Shown piece after piece: positions 8,601 through 16,547 of a DNA stretch of 20,293 nucleotides. Positions within the stretch are counted from its first letter, which is position 1. Every line of letters starts with the position of its first letter. The notes under the pieces were generated by a model. That model did no database searches, was not told where the DNA came from, and saw nothing but the letters and a program-made list of their open reading frames with translations. A program made the translations under genes and the position numbers. The stretch covers positions 1-20,293 of the forward strand of contig NW_014577331.1 of assembly GCF_000485595.1 (NCBI RefSeq), written 5' to 3'. Origin of the DNA: Priapulus caudatus (lineage: Eukaryota; Priapulida; Priapulimorpha; Priapulimorphida; Priapulidae).

Positions 8601-11600
8601 CTTTGCACACAAAATTAATTTATAAATGTATGTATATGGAAACAGGAATGGAGTCAAACAACCACAACCTACCTGCCATTTTCTTCCTAGTGCTACTTGT
8701 GCCACTAGGTTACTGCCAACAGGAATAGGTAGAGCTAACACATATCATCAGGAGTGTATAATACACACTCCTGATATCATATCATGAGATAAGTGGTAAT
8801 ATCTTAGATCATGGAAACCTATAACCAATTTTAGACAAAATACTAAAAACATTTATGCTTAAATATTTACAGTGTTATAGTCTATCCTAGAGTGTTAATG
8901 AATTTAAATAAATATGAATGTATTAGTGTAAAATTGTTTCAATTTAAATTGTATCTAAGTTAATTGATGTTTCTTAATTCCACAGATTGCAGCCGAATTT
9001 AGACACGAGAAAAAAACAAGTTGAAGCATGGTGTTCTCTCATATTAGCATATCACAGGCATGAAAGGCAGTACATCTTAGATGTGGTGGAATCACAGAAT
9101 TCACCACTCTTCTGCAACAAAGAGATAAATCGTATCTTTTTCATATATAATTATATATATTGTATCTTACCTATACTGTATCAATAATACTTGGGCAGCT
9201 GGGTCTTCACATGTTTGGCTGATTTTAGAATGTGAAGACAGTGATATTGTTATATTTCTTGACATTTGTTTCATAGGGAAATTACGTTTGGATGATGTAC
9301 AATACTTATTAGAGGAGCTGCAAAAGAAAGGTGCAAAGTTGTAAATATGCATGTAAATAAGCATGTATATTTGAATTTAATAGTAATAATAATCAATAAT
9401 CAATAATAATAACAATCATAATAATCAATAATAATAGTAAGTGTCATGCATTGCTAACAGGGCCGTAGGCTGAGCAAATTCCTGGGGAGGGGGCATAATT
9501 TCATGACTCAACTGGCTAATGATGAGCAACGGGTGCAGCTCTTGATCGACGTCCATAGTGTGGTAGTGGTGGGTCTGAGGCAAGGCTTTTACGGCTAAGT
9601 GACCAAAAAATCAAGTTATGGTTATTTACGATTATTAGCTAAGCTTTTTTTTTATTTTGCTCCAAAATCTGCCCCCTTGCTCCCCACAGGCTATGGCCCT
9701 GGGTAGTTTTTCCCAAGCACTCTTTTGGAGATGTAAAGGCTTGCACTACATGGTGTGTGCCTATTGCAAGATGATACCATAGCAGAAGTGAATGTACTAT
9801 TTTTGGCTAATGGTACTTTTATAGTCTTTTTATCTAAACCTTTGCTAGGTTTAAAAAAATGTTGGTGACCTGAGTTGCTCCTTCCCTTATATTCAATCCT
9901 ACATGGTATGTGCGCATCGGACACACCATGGCTAGTAAAACAGATTTAGCTAGCTAATATTTATTGCCATATGGCAAAGCATTTGGTGCATAGAACAGTA
10001 TTATATATTGAACAAATATTTAAACATTACCATTCTGGGCTCTGTGAAATCTTTTGTTTCAATTTTGGGTGCGAGTAATCACTCATGATCGAGAATGTAC
10101 ATGGATAGCATGCAAGAAACGGGATAAATTATTTTTTAATGTTATGTATTATAGGGAATGTTGAATGGTTGGACAAAACTCAAACACGATGCTATATTCT
10201 ATGGAGAACAATTGAAGAATGGGGTACAATACTATATGGATGGGTAAGTTTGTATGCAGCAGTAATATATAACACGAAATGTTTTTCATTAAATTGATTT
10301 ACCTAATTATGTTCATGCTTGGAGTAATCATTCACACTGACAGTCTGACTGTCAGAAGTGTCTGACTGACTGTCAGTCTGGCTGACAGACAGTCTGACAG
10401 TCAGACTGACAGTCAGAATGATTACTCCAAGGTTCATATGATATTTATGTCGTATGATCAGCTATTTGAATTATTGCTGCCAAATATTATATTTGTATCT
10501 TTAGCATGAATATATAGAATGTGTGTGTATAGGCTATGTAACTGATGTCGTGTTCACACGTAGCTAAAACCCAGTTTCGTATGTACTCGGGACAAATTTC
10601 CCTCGTGTGAACGACCACGTATAGCTATACTCAGTTTGAAACGCGTATAGCTATACTGACTAAAAAGGTTCGTTTCGTATGTACTTCGTATAGCTATACG
10701 CGTTTTGTACGCGTATAGCGGACATGTGAACAACCGGCTGTAGCTATACTGGTATAACTGGGCGGAGCAACATGCACAGATTATGAAATATAAGTTCACT
10801 TCGTGACTTGTCGAGCTTATACGGCAATACATTTAGTCCAAATTATACGTGTGAATGCTGTATTTAACTCAAGGCCACGCTATTTACGTTTCGTACGGAG
10901 TACATACGATACGCGTTCGAAACTGGGTTTTGAGGTACATGTGAACGCAATGTGAGTGACCTAAGGTCTTACTACACAACCTTCGGCAAATAAATAATGA
11001 TACTATTTTGTTTATATATAATGAGAAAAATTATGAGATACTTGTTCCATAATTTTCTTACAAAACCTTTCCTGCATCACTTTGCAAATGCTTTATTCCT
11101 AACTTTGCGAAGGGTGCTTACTAGTTTGTTGTTGATTGCTTAGGCCGCAGACAATGGTAAACAGAATACTGTGTGCACACTATACGAAATCACCAATGGA
11201 GAAGACACAGCAGGAGAAGGTAACTAAAACATTCTCATTCCAACTCTGTGCTCAGTGTGTTCTTTTTTGTCGTGTCTATATAATTACAAGGACCCAACAG
11301 GGAAATCACTATCTTCATGTACACAATTGATAATAGTGCATAACCAAGCCTCATGAGAACATCACCATGCTGACTAGACAATGTAGTTTGACAGCACTAT
11401 TGTAATATTACAAGTGACACCACTGGTAATTATATGTGCAGGAAGCATTGAGGTATTTTCTAAAACGTTTTGCTATCCCTAGAGCTGGTAACAACAGTGT
11501 ATAAGGATAACATGCATTCTCTTATTGGGTGTGTTGTTGATAGTGGTCTTTGATAGTAATCCTTTATGTCAAATTGATGATATCCAACTAGATCAGCAGT

Positions 11601-11860
11601 GGTTCTTATGTTGTGTAATTTATTACTGCGCTATTGATACAGATGATTGCATGGCTTAAAAGTGTAACAGTATTGATTTTCCTAGTCTGTAGATCAATGT
11701 TTGTTAATAATATTCAATGGAACAAACTATTTTCACATTTTTACCAGATTTTCATGGGCTGGACACCAACATTCTTCTTCGCGTTTTGCGTGCACTGGAG
11801 AGACAGAAAAAGGCCGAAGTGTTCTCCCTAGGTGATTCAGAAGGAGTAAAGTTCTTTTGA
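5571..11860 (+). CDS. VPS25: VPS25, ESCRT-II complex subunit (six coding exons)
   Basis: VPS25 is one of the two copies of this subunit in each ESCRT-II complex. It acts at endosome membranes in multivesicular-body sorting of ubiquitinated cargo and recruits the ESCRT-III subunit VPS20/CHMP6. Joining 5571-5632, 8986-9131, 9277-9330, 10155-10243, 11144-11219 and 11748-11860 gives 540 nt and 179 residues; human VPS25 is 176. Every junction is GT-AG and keeps frame. Diagnostic stretches include FPWQY (residues 10-14), LQPNLDTRKKQ (22-32), AWCSLIL, SPLF, LLEELQKKG, EWLDK, EEWG, LYEITNGEDT, FHGLD and the C-terminal GVKFF. Family knowledge places two winged-helix domains at roughly 1-100 and 101-179, with the N-terminal proline motif binding VPS22 or VPS36. 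Here that motif reads FQPFF (16-20), whereas I recall FPPFF in the human protein. The ATG at 5571 is supported by length and alignment with the human N terminus. Intron 1 is 3353 bp and transposon-rich. Confidence 0.96.
5755..5812. repeat. GTAC-rich short palindromic cluster
   Basis: Overlapping self-complementary words (GGTACCGGTACTG, GTACTGTACACAGTA, CAGTACACTGTACACAGTAC) fill about 58 bases near the start of VPS25 intron 1. They can form several alternative small stems. I do not recognise the source. Confidence 0.5.
5839..6023. mobile_element. Telomere-like repeat block enclosed by ~30-bp inverted repeats
   Basis: The left arm (5839-5868, starting CAAGGATAGAGAACATGG) and the right arm (5995-6023, ending CCATGTTCTCTATCCTTG) are inverted copies that differ by a single base deletion. 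Between them are an AT-rich stretch and degenerate TTAGGG repeats at 5914-5988, with exact TTAGGG at 5916, 5946, 5972 and 5978. No target duplication is evident. The total length is 185 bp, in VPS25 intron 1. The structure fits a foldback/MITE-like unit carrying telomere-like sequence; mobility is inferred only from the inverted repeats. Confidence 0.65.
5914..5988 (+). repeat. Interstitial TTAGGG-like repeats
   Basis: Variants include GGTTAGGG, GTTATGG, GGGTTAG and TTAGGGTTACGGG. The orientation is opposite to the CCCTAA block at 4321-4384. Degeneracy argues for an old internal sequence. Confidence 0.8.
6105..6742. mobile_element. Inverted-repeat element, copy B, with 8-bp target duplication
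   Basis: The 8-mer GGTACAAT occurs at 6105-6112 and 6735-6742 and flanks a 622-bp insert (6113-6734). The ends are inverted: CCCGGGGGGTGGTACTCC on the left, and CCCGAGGGGGGGGCACTCC read inwards from the right. TATGTGCC and GGCACATA follow further inside, as in copy A. The interior is a tandem array: GGTCTC- or GGTCT-type landmarks at 6295, 6456, 6521, 6585 and (variant) 6646 give a 61-65-bp period, and 70 after removing a nested insertion. The module, read on the - strand, matches the GAGACC..CCATTT modules of copy A. There is no coding capacity beyond repeat-array frames. Confidence 0.82.
6344..6443. mobile_element. 82-bp near-perfect palindrome nested in copy B, 9-bp target duplication
   Basis: GGGTAATAT occurs at 6344-6352 and 6435-6443, exactly flanking 6353-6434. 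The insert is almost entirely palindromic. The left arm begins TAGCTCTAGTACTATAGC and ends at 6388; the right arm runs 6398-6434. They differ by one missing C, and the loop is ACAGGCTGC (6389-6397). Removing the insert and one duplicate restores the ~65-70-bp period of the host tandem array, which is independent support for an insertion. Confidence 0.85.
6880..7744. mobile_element. pogo/Tigger-like non-autonomous DNA transposon
   Basis: The element 6882-7742 (861 bp) is flanked by TA at 6880-6881 and 7743-7744. The left end is CAGTACACAATCTAATTATCC; the right end read on the - strand is CAGTACACAATCTATTATCC, which differs by one base of length. CAGT...ATTATCC-type ends with a TA duplication are characteristic of the pogo/Tigger branch of Tc1/mariner. 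Sub-terminal CCGAAA/TTCGGA words recur at both ends. I find no convincing transposase ORF. Confidence 0.75.
7745..8354. other. VPS25 intron 1 remainder, no gene seen
   Basis: GTTGATTTCGAGCCCTG at 8053-8069 resembles one end of a common class of hAT-type MITE (CAGGGCTCGAAAT on the - strand), but no matching second end or target duplication was found. The - strand frame at 7809-8108 shows no recognisable domain. Confidence 0.35.
8355..8483. repeat. Degenerate TGTG/TGCATG microsatellite
   Basis: Alternating purine-pyrimidine sequence (GTGTGT, GTGCAT, ACGTGC) in VPS25 intron 1. The Cys/Val-rich frame across it is an artefact. Confidence 0.85.
8747..8775. repeat. Short inverted repeat (11-bp stem)
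   Basis: ATCAGGAGTGT (8747-8757) pairs with ACACTCCTGAT (8765-8775) across a 7-base loop. It lies late in VPS25 intron 1. No function is implied. Confidence 0.6.
8986..9131 (+). CDS. VPS25: VPS25 coding exon 2
   Basis: Acceptor TTCCACAG|A; completes Thr21 and encodes residues 22-69 plus the first base of Arg70. Contains LQPNLDTRKKQ, AWCSLIL and SPLF, conserved in VPS25. Donor C|GTATCT; reading through would meet a stop near 9185. Confidence 0.95.
9277..9330 (+). CDS. VPS25: VPS25 coding exon 3
   Basis: A 54-nt exon after a 145-bp intron. Acceptor TTTCATAG|GG; encodes the end of Arg70 to Lys87 and one base of Gly88, with LLEELQKK. Donor AAAG|GTGCAA. Confidence 0.93.
9378..9436. repeat. AAT/AATC repeat
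   Basis: Imperfect (AAT)n and AATCAATAAT repeats in VPS25 intron 3. Confidence 0.85.
9458..9701. mobile_element. Probable hAT-like MITE, 244 bp
   Basis: The left end CAGGGCCGTAGGCTG (9458) and the right end read on the - strand, CAGGGCCATAGCCTG (from 9701), are inverted repeats, followed on both sides by GGGGAG and GGGGGCA words. CAGGGCC ends suggest hAT. No 8-bp target duplication is visible, so it is either old or misclassified. It lies in VPS25 intron 3. Confidence 0.65.
10155..10243 (+). CDS. VPS25: VPS25 coding exon 4
   Basis: Acceptor TATTATAG|GG; encodes Gly88 (completed) and residues 89-117, including NVEWLDK and EEWG. This is the end of the first winged-helix domain and the linker to the second. 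Donor TGG|GTAAGT, phase 0. Confidence 0.95.
10311..10437. mobile_element. 115-bp foldback element with 6-bp target duplication
   Basis: GTTCAT occurs at 10311-10316 and 10432-10437. The insert between them starts with CTTGGAGTAATCATTC (10318-10333) and ends with its exact complement (10416-10431). The interior consists of CTGACAGTCTGACTGTCAG-type words, themselves palindromic, so nearly the whole element can fold back. It lies in VPS25 intron 4. Confidence 0.75.
10549..10949. mobile_element. ~400-bp inverted-repeat element with GTATAGCTATAC palindromes
   Basis: The left end contains GTTCACACGTAGCT then AAAACCCAGTTTCG. The right end, read on the - strand, gives GTTCACATGTACCTC then AAAACCCAGTTTCG. 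Inside, the 12-bp palindrome GTATAGCTATAC occurs exactly three times (10619, 10645, 10688), plus partial copies near 10710 and 10740, and GTATGTACT occurs near both ends. Target duplication is unclear (ATGT at both sides is weak). Superfamily unknown. It lies in VPS25 intron 4. Confidence 0.65.
11144..11219 (+). CDS. VPS25: VPS25 coding exon 5
   Basis: Acceptor TTGCTTAG|GCC; encodes residues 118-142 with TLYEITNGEDT, a strongly conserved VPS25 stretch at the start of the second winged-helix domain. Donor AAG|GTAACT, phase 1. Confidence 0.95.
11748..11860 (+). CDS. VPS25: VPS25 coding exon 6 (terminal)
   Basis: Acceptor TTTTACCAG|AT completes Asp143. It encodes FHGLD, LRALERQKKAEV and the C-terminal GVKFF followed by TGA at 11858-11860. 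This segment carries the end of the second winged-helix domain. Confidence 0.96.
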
Positions 11861-12147
11861 GATAATCTTGAACGCCAGTTTATCAATAGAATTGTGGTAA
11901 ATTATGGTGTTTATGGTTAAAATACACTTAACTGGTTTTCGATCAATAATATATGGAAAGAATAGCTGCATATATGCCTATTATTTTCTGGAATAGGTCG
12001 GTTTGGTCTGTACCTGTTAACACCACAGTGTGCTACATCAATTTGCACCTGGTCTTTTCATCGCAATTGCTTGAAATGTGTTATCGTAAATGTAAATTAG
12101 TAATTCACTGTTTGCAGTCTACATATTCAGTAAGAAGTATTTTGGTG

Positions 12148-12153
12148 AATAAA
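12148..12153 (+). terminator. VPS25: Candidate VPS25 poly(A) signal AATAAA
   Basis: It is the first canonical hexamer after the VPS25 stop codon, giving a 3' UTR of about 300 nt. The downstream sequence is only modestly GT-rich, so the true cleavage site could differ. Confidence 0.5.
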
Positions 12154-12169
12154 TAATTTATAATCAACA

Positions 12170-12662
12170 GCGGTCAGTCTACTAAGATCGAGTGAAATAG
12201 TGAAAGTTATCTCTAACGGTAGTGATCACAATGTTAAATTTGTAATGTCAGTGAGCCTAAAAATGTAGATGTGCACATTTTCAAAATCTATGTTGCCCCT
12301 CTGAATACATACAGCATTTTGTTTGAGCTATCTTGTGGGCCTTTTTTAGGTTGGCGGCAGAGGGTTGAGCTTGAGGGTTACTTACTCTTGAGAAACATTT
12401 GATTATGTTTTTAATCTATTTCATAGCTTAAATTTGTTTATTTTGTGTGGTTATCACATTATATACAATACTGCATTTCATTGTGGTTTATAAACTGAAA
12501 CATTAGGGGAAATGTGTAAATATGATATTTTCTTCCCCTTGTTCATTTTTGTCATTGTATATGTTACCAGAAACTGATCCTGTTTTGATGATGAAGTACA
12601 TGCATTCAGCTTAAAAAGCTAACTGTGGCAGTATTATCACAAAACTATGCATATATTATGTA

Positions 12663-12700
<38 letters not shown>

Positions 12701-13624
12701 CCTGATGCTATGTATACGTAGGTTTGTGATATTACAGTGTAGTCATATCCTAAATAGGAAACAGAGATATATCCAGAATAAATACGTGAATTTATATTTC
12801 GTTATATCTAGTATATAGGTGCTCAACTGTCTTTTGGTTTTTGTGAGTATTTTTTCTTACATGCATTTGGAATTCTATTATGCACTTATAGAAAAATCTT
12901 GGACATACCCAGTATCAGTTGCAATATCACAAAGAATATTGACAAATTACATTCTTTCTAATCATTTGAATTGTTTTGGAATATATATATATATATATAT
13001 ATTAAGACATAGTTCGTAGACATTGCGTGTCTGTGTTTCAGTGTCTGAAGCAGGTTTACTCTAGCAATGTGTTTCTCATACTACTATATTACAGAATTTT
13101 TATCATTCAGCCGGTTAGGCCCCACTATGTTATTTGAGGTGAACGAGTATATACTGAATGCCGCATTCTTTGTGTCGAAACGTATTGCTGCATTTAGTGT
13201 TTAGTTCACATTGTGCAATATGGACTGACAAAAGAAGTTTATAGAAAATAATTCTATCAACGAATTATAAGTTTGCCGAAATACTCCATGTAATAAGAGT
13301 GCTCTCTGCCTACGAATATATGAATAGGCGTGTATACATTGCGACGGGAAAATTTTAGCATATGCGAAGAATAATGGCGTTTTGCTTTTGTTGATTTTGT
13401 TATTTCTCGTTGATGTCGCGTGGGCGCACAGGTGCGCGAGTTTACGTGTGATTGGTGTGCAATAAACCACAATGAATTTGCCATACGCAGTATAGCGGTG
13501 TCTTTATGCCGTTGAACCCTATCTGTGTCACGTATGTCACGACGATGATTGCCCACTACGAGATCGTTGGTCGTTATAATCACGTCTTCGTAAGTGACGT
13601 ACGATGTACGTTGAGTTGTATGAC

Positions 13625-13626
<2 letters not shown>
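12170..13626. other. AT-rich intergenic region, no gene seen
   Basis: I find no protein-like exon. It contains (AT)n runs at 12661-12693 and 12981-13002. Frames on the - strand at 13201-13583 have no recognisable similarity or splice context. Confidence 0.5.
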
Positions 13627-13707
<81 letters not shown>

Positions 13708-13762
13708 TGCGCGCGCGCGCGCGTGCGTGTGCGTGCGTTCGTGCGTGCGCGTGTGTGTGGGA
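13627..13762. repeat. Compound (AT)n(GT)n(GTGC)n(GC)n microsatellite
   Basis: The sequence passes in order from AT to GT, GTGC, GCGC and back to GTGC/GTGT. The whole block alternates purine and pyrimidine and is a strong candidate for non-B DNA. Confidence 0.95.
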
Positions 13763-14322
13763 TATAAATATAATTATATCTGTGACTTTCGTAAAAATAA
13801 AATACTGACTTTAGCGAAATACCATCGCAGAACGAAAAGTAGTGCGAGAACTAGTGACCCCTTCTAGGCTTTTAGGAAAGAAAGTTAAACGTTGATTTAT
13901 TCACGATATCGTAGTGAGATATAGCCAGTAAAGGCCGTATTTGTGTTAACTTTGAAAACCCCCAATTTAACAGTTACGTGTGAAAATCACAAACATGTCA
14001 AATGCAACGATTGAAGTACCAGCAATAGCGGCGTCTGTATTATGCATTGATTTCACAAAGAGCACATAAACTATGTTAGTGCTTTGTAACTGCTCTGTTA
14101 GTTGATGTGCTCCTGAATACATGCACTCTCAACATTAGCCTGACCAGACACTAGCTTTATTACGGTTTTCAACCCATAAATTATGGTGTTTATTGATATA
14201 AATCACCTGGAAATCCGAATAAATTATGTAAATACTAATAGAAAGTTATATATATATATATATGTTATACACAATATAACTTTATTATATATCAAGAGCA
14301 TGCTATGCATATAAACATTATA
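13763..14322. other. Intergenic, no gene seen
   Basis: AT-rich sequence with a short TA run at 14246-14263. No supported gene or RNA. Confidence 0.4.
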
Positions 14323-14592
14323 GATACTATCACTGGCGCCCACAGATCTTAAGAAAGTAGAAGCACAGAAGGATAAAATCCTCAGTGATAATAAAAATCC
14401 AGCGCCGTAGGCGCGCTGCATGCTAAGGGGGTCTGGGGGCACACCCCCTGAAATTTTTTGAATGGTAGACATCAGGAGGTGCAATCTGGTGAGTCTTGCG
14501 AGAGAGATTTAGGAACAAAATTGTTTAACCCAAAATTTACTGGAAGCACTGTGCTTCCAGTGCTTCTATCTGCGGGCGCCACTGGATACTAT
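14323..14592. mobile_element. hAT-type MITE, 254 bp, with 8-bp target duplication
   Basis: GATACTAT is repeated exactly at 14323-14330 and 14585-14592. The element 14331-14584 has ends CACTGGCGCC and, on the - strand from the right, CAGTGGCGCC, followed by CAGAT and AGAAGCA words on both sides. The 8-bp duplication and CA(G)TGGCGCC ends fit hAT. Near the right end, ACTGGAAGCAC-T-GTGCTTCCAGT (14539-14561) is a perfect 11-bp-arm palindrome. The interior holds GGGGGTCTGGGGGCACACCCCC. No transposase is present. Confidence 0.88.
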
Positions 14593-14719
14593 ACATACAA
14601 ACATAGCAGAATGTATGTGTAGTACTAAGTGCAGTATCGACTGTAAATAAAGGATTAAATCCGTATCTGTATTTATTAGGACGTAGTTTAAACGTGCAGT
14701 GTCCGCGCGTTTGTGTGTG

Positions 14720-14806
14720 GTGCGTGTGCGTGTGTGCGCAGGTGTGCGTGCCTGTGTGTGCGCAGGCGTGCGTGCCTGTGTGTGCGCGGGCGTGCGTGCC
14801 TGTGTT
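14720..14806. repeat. 24-bp GT-rich minisatellite
   Basis: The landmark CGTGCCT recurs at 14747, 14771 and 14795, a period of 24. The unit is GTGTGTGCGCAGGCGTGCGTGCCT-like, and degenerate GT/GC repeats continue to about 14865. Frames across it (Cys/Val or Thr/Ala/His rich) are artefacts. Confidence 0.8.
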
Positions 14807-14869
14807 TGCACGCGGGGATGTGTGTGCGCGCGGGTGTGTGCTTGTATGTGTAAGTATGTGTGTTTTCTA

Positions 14870-15529
14870 AGTTATATTTACTTCATTTAAATCAAAATAA
14901 TGCTAGGTATATAAAAACAACACTTGCATAGTTATACTAGTACACAACATGATTTCTGAACTTTCTTTTCAACTCATGTATGATGCAACTGCTTGTTAGA
15001 CCGTGAACACACGCCTTCAGAACACATTATCATGTCTGCGCGAACTTTCTTTTCTATTTCCATTTATGTAAATATATGTTGGTCACCGCGTATTTTTGGT
15101 CAGTAGGGCATTAGTGGCGTATTTCGTGCGACAGGTCGCGAGTGAGTGTAAAGAAAACTACTTGCGAATTTACATGTTTGGGGGCTTGTATTGGATGGTG
15201 CAGTACGCATGAGCAATAATTTCTCGTGAATTGTGTCGGCCCAAGTTGGGTGAACTGTTTTATAACAGCAAATAGCTTTGTTTTGTTTTTCATTTGTTTA
15301 GTTTACAGTAGAGTTATATTTTTAAAATAACTTTTATTTTTTGTTCAATTAACAATTGTAACATTATATATATATAGCCTACGCATTCGAATTCATATCA
15401 CTTTTATGATAGTCCTTTTGTACGTTAGACAATGTTTCAATATAATATTGTACCTTCACGATTTTTTTCTATAGCCAACAATTTAAGTTGATTCGCTGTA
15501 TAAGAGCTAGCATCTTAACTTTCAATGAC
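14870..15529. other. Intergenic, no gene seen
   Basis: No exon, RNA or recognisable repeat could be supported. There is a short TA run near 15366-15375. Confidence 0.4.
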
Positions 15530-15640
15530 CACACACGCACGCGCGCACGCACGCACGCACGCACGCACGCGCGCGCACACACAGATATATATATATATAT
15601 AAATTATTATTATTATTATTATTATTTTATTATATATATA
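15530..15640. repeat. Compound CACG/CG/AT/ATT microsatellite
   Basis: (CACG)n with CGCGCG segments passes to CA, then (AT)n, then (ATT)n. It lies about 380 bp upstream of the TATA box of the glycine-rich gene. Confidence 0.93.
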
Positions 15641-15836
15641 CTCATTTAAAAGGATCGTTATTAAGCTTTTTATATTTCCTAAACTGACAATGTTAATAAC
15701 TAAAACCAATATTAATATTAGCTTCGAACTACAGCAGCATTTCTTGTTTAAGCAATATATGCGTGCAACCAGATGACAACTGGGCACGCTTAATGTACGC
15801 GCAGAGACATTTCGAAACGAACGTTGACAATAGTTT

Positions 15837-16047
15837 CTCGAGGTATGCCTCGAGGTTGTGACATGCAAGTGACCGGCATATTATTCAAACTCCCTTTCAA
15901 ATTACTAGACTAGTAAAAACGGCGTCGTGGTATTTGGGCTAATGCTGTCATATCCAGGCCACGTGGCGTGTCCCGTAACTGTAGCGTGTGACATGTAATT
16001 CTACAGGCGACCAGTTCTATAAAAGAGCAGTAATGCCATGGTTGAGC
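15837..16047 (+). promoter_or_regulatory. Promoter of the glycine-rich secreted protein gene
   Basis: TATAAAAG lies at 16018-16025. About 50 bp upstream is the perfect palindrome GCCACGTGGC (15958-15967), which contains a CACGTG E-box. Further upstream is CTCGAGG-TATG-CCTCGAG (15837-15854), an inverted repeat with 7-bp arms. With a TATA box at 16018, initiation is expected near 16046-16052; the exact base is inferred. CACGTG sites bind bHLH factors in general, but no specific regulator can be named. Confidence 0.6.
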
Positions 16048-16118
16048 ATTTCTTGTGTAGACGCCTGTTGGACAGCGCGTTACAATTCCATAGTCATAGA
16101 ATTGTAACAAGGTTTAAG
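16048..16118 (+). other. Non-coding first exon (5' UTR) of the glycine-rich gene
   Basis: It runs from the TATA-predicted start to a strong donor, AAG|GTAAGA, at 16118/16119. It contains an 8-bp stem (TACAATTC, 16081-16088; GAATTGTA, 16099-16106) with a 10-base loop. The next exon is predicted at 16471 after TATTTCACAG. No open frame from here continues into the coding exon. Confidence 0.55.
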
Positions 16119-16508
16119 GTAAGAACCGTTTACGCGTTTTGCGTATATACATTTTAACGTTATCGATTCATACTTTTTTTTATTCTATAGCAATTGTACC
16201 ACAATAATAATGTAATAAAATAAGTTCTACGTGCTACATAAGCAAAGGTATTGTTAGGGTGGTTTTGTCGCACTGATACACCCTAGTATTCACTAACATT
16301 GTTTAGCTTGCAAGATTTACTAAAAAGTAATTTTAACGAAAACGGATATTACTTCTATGAGTAAACAGTGAGTAAATACCTCAAATTCATTGTGAAAACA
16401 ATAATAGCTAACTCGATAGGCCTACTTTTGCTAGCATATAAGCCCTATATATTGTAATATTATTTCACAGGTTTCATCGTATAGAAAAACAGCACCCAGG
16501 AAGACACG

Positions 16509-16547
16509 ATGAGGCTTCTTTTAGCTTCAGTGACGTTGTGTCTTACG
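16509..16547 (+). CDS. Glycine-rich gene, coding exon 1 (signal-peptide exon)
   Basis: Thirteen codons starting at the ATG at 16509. The exon itself probably starts at 16471 (acceptor TATTTCACAG) with 38 nt of 5' UTR. Donor ACG|GTAAGA, phase 0. It encodes MRLLLASVTLCLT, most of a signal peptide. Confidence 0.85.
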
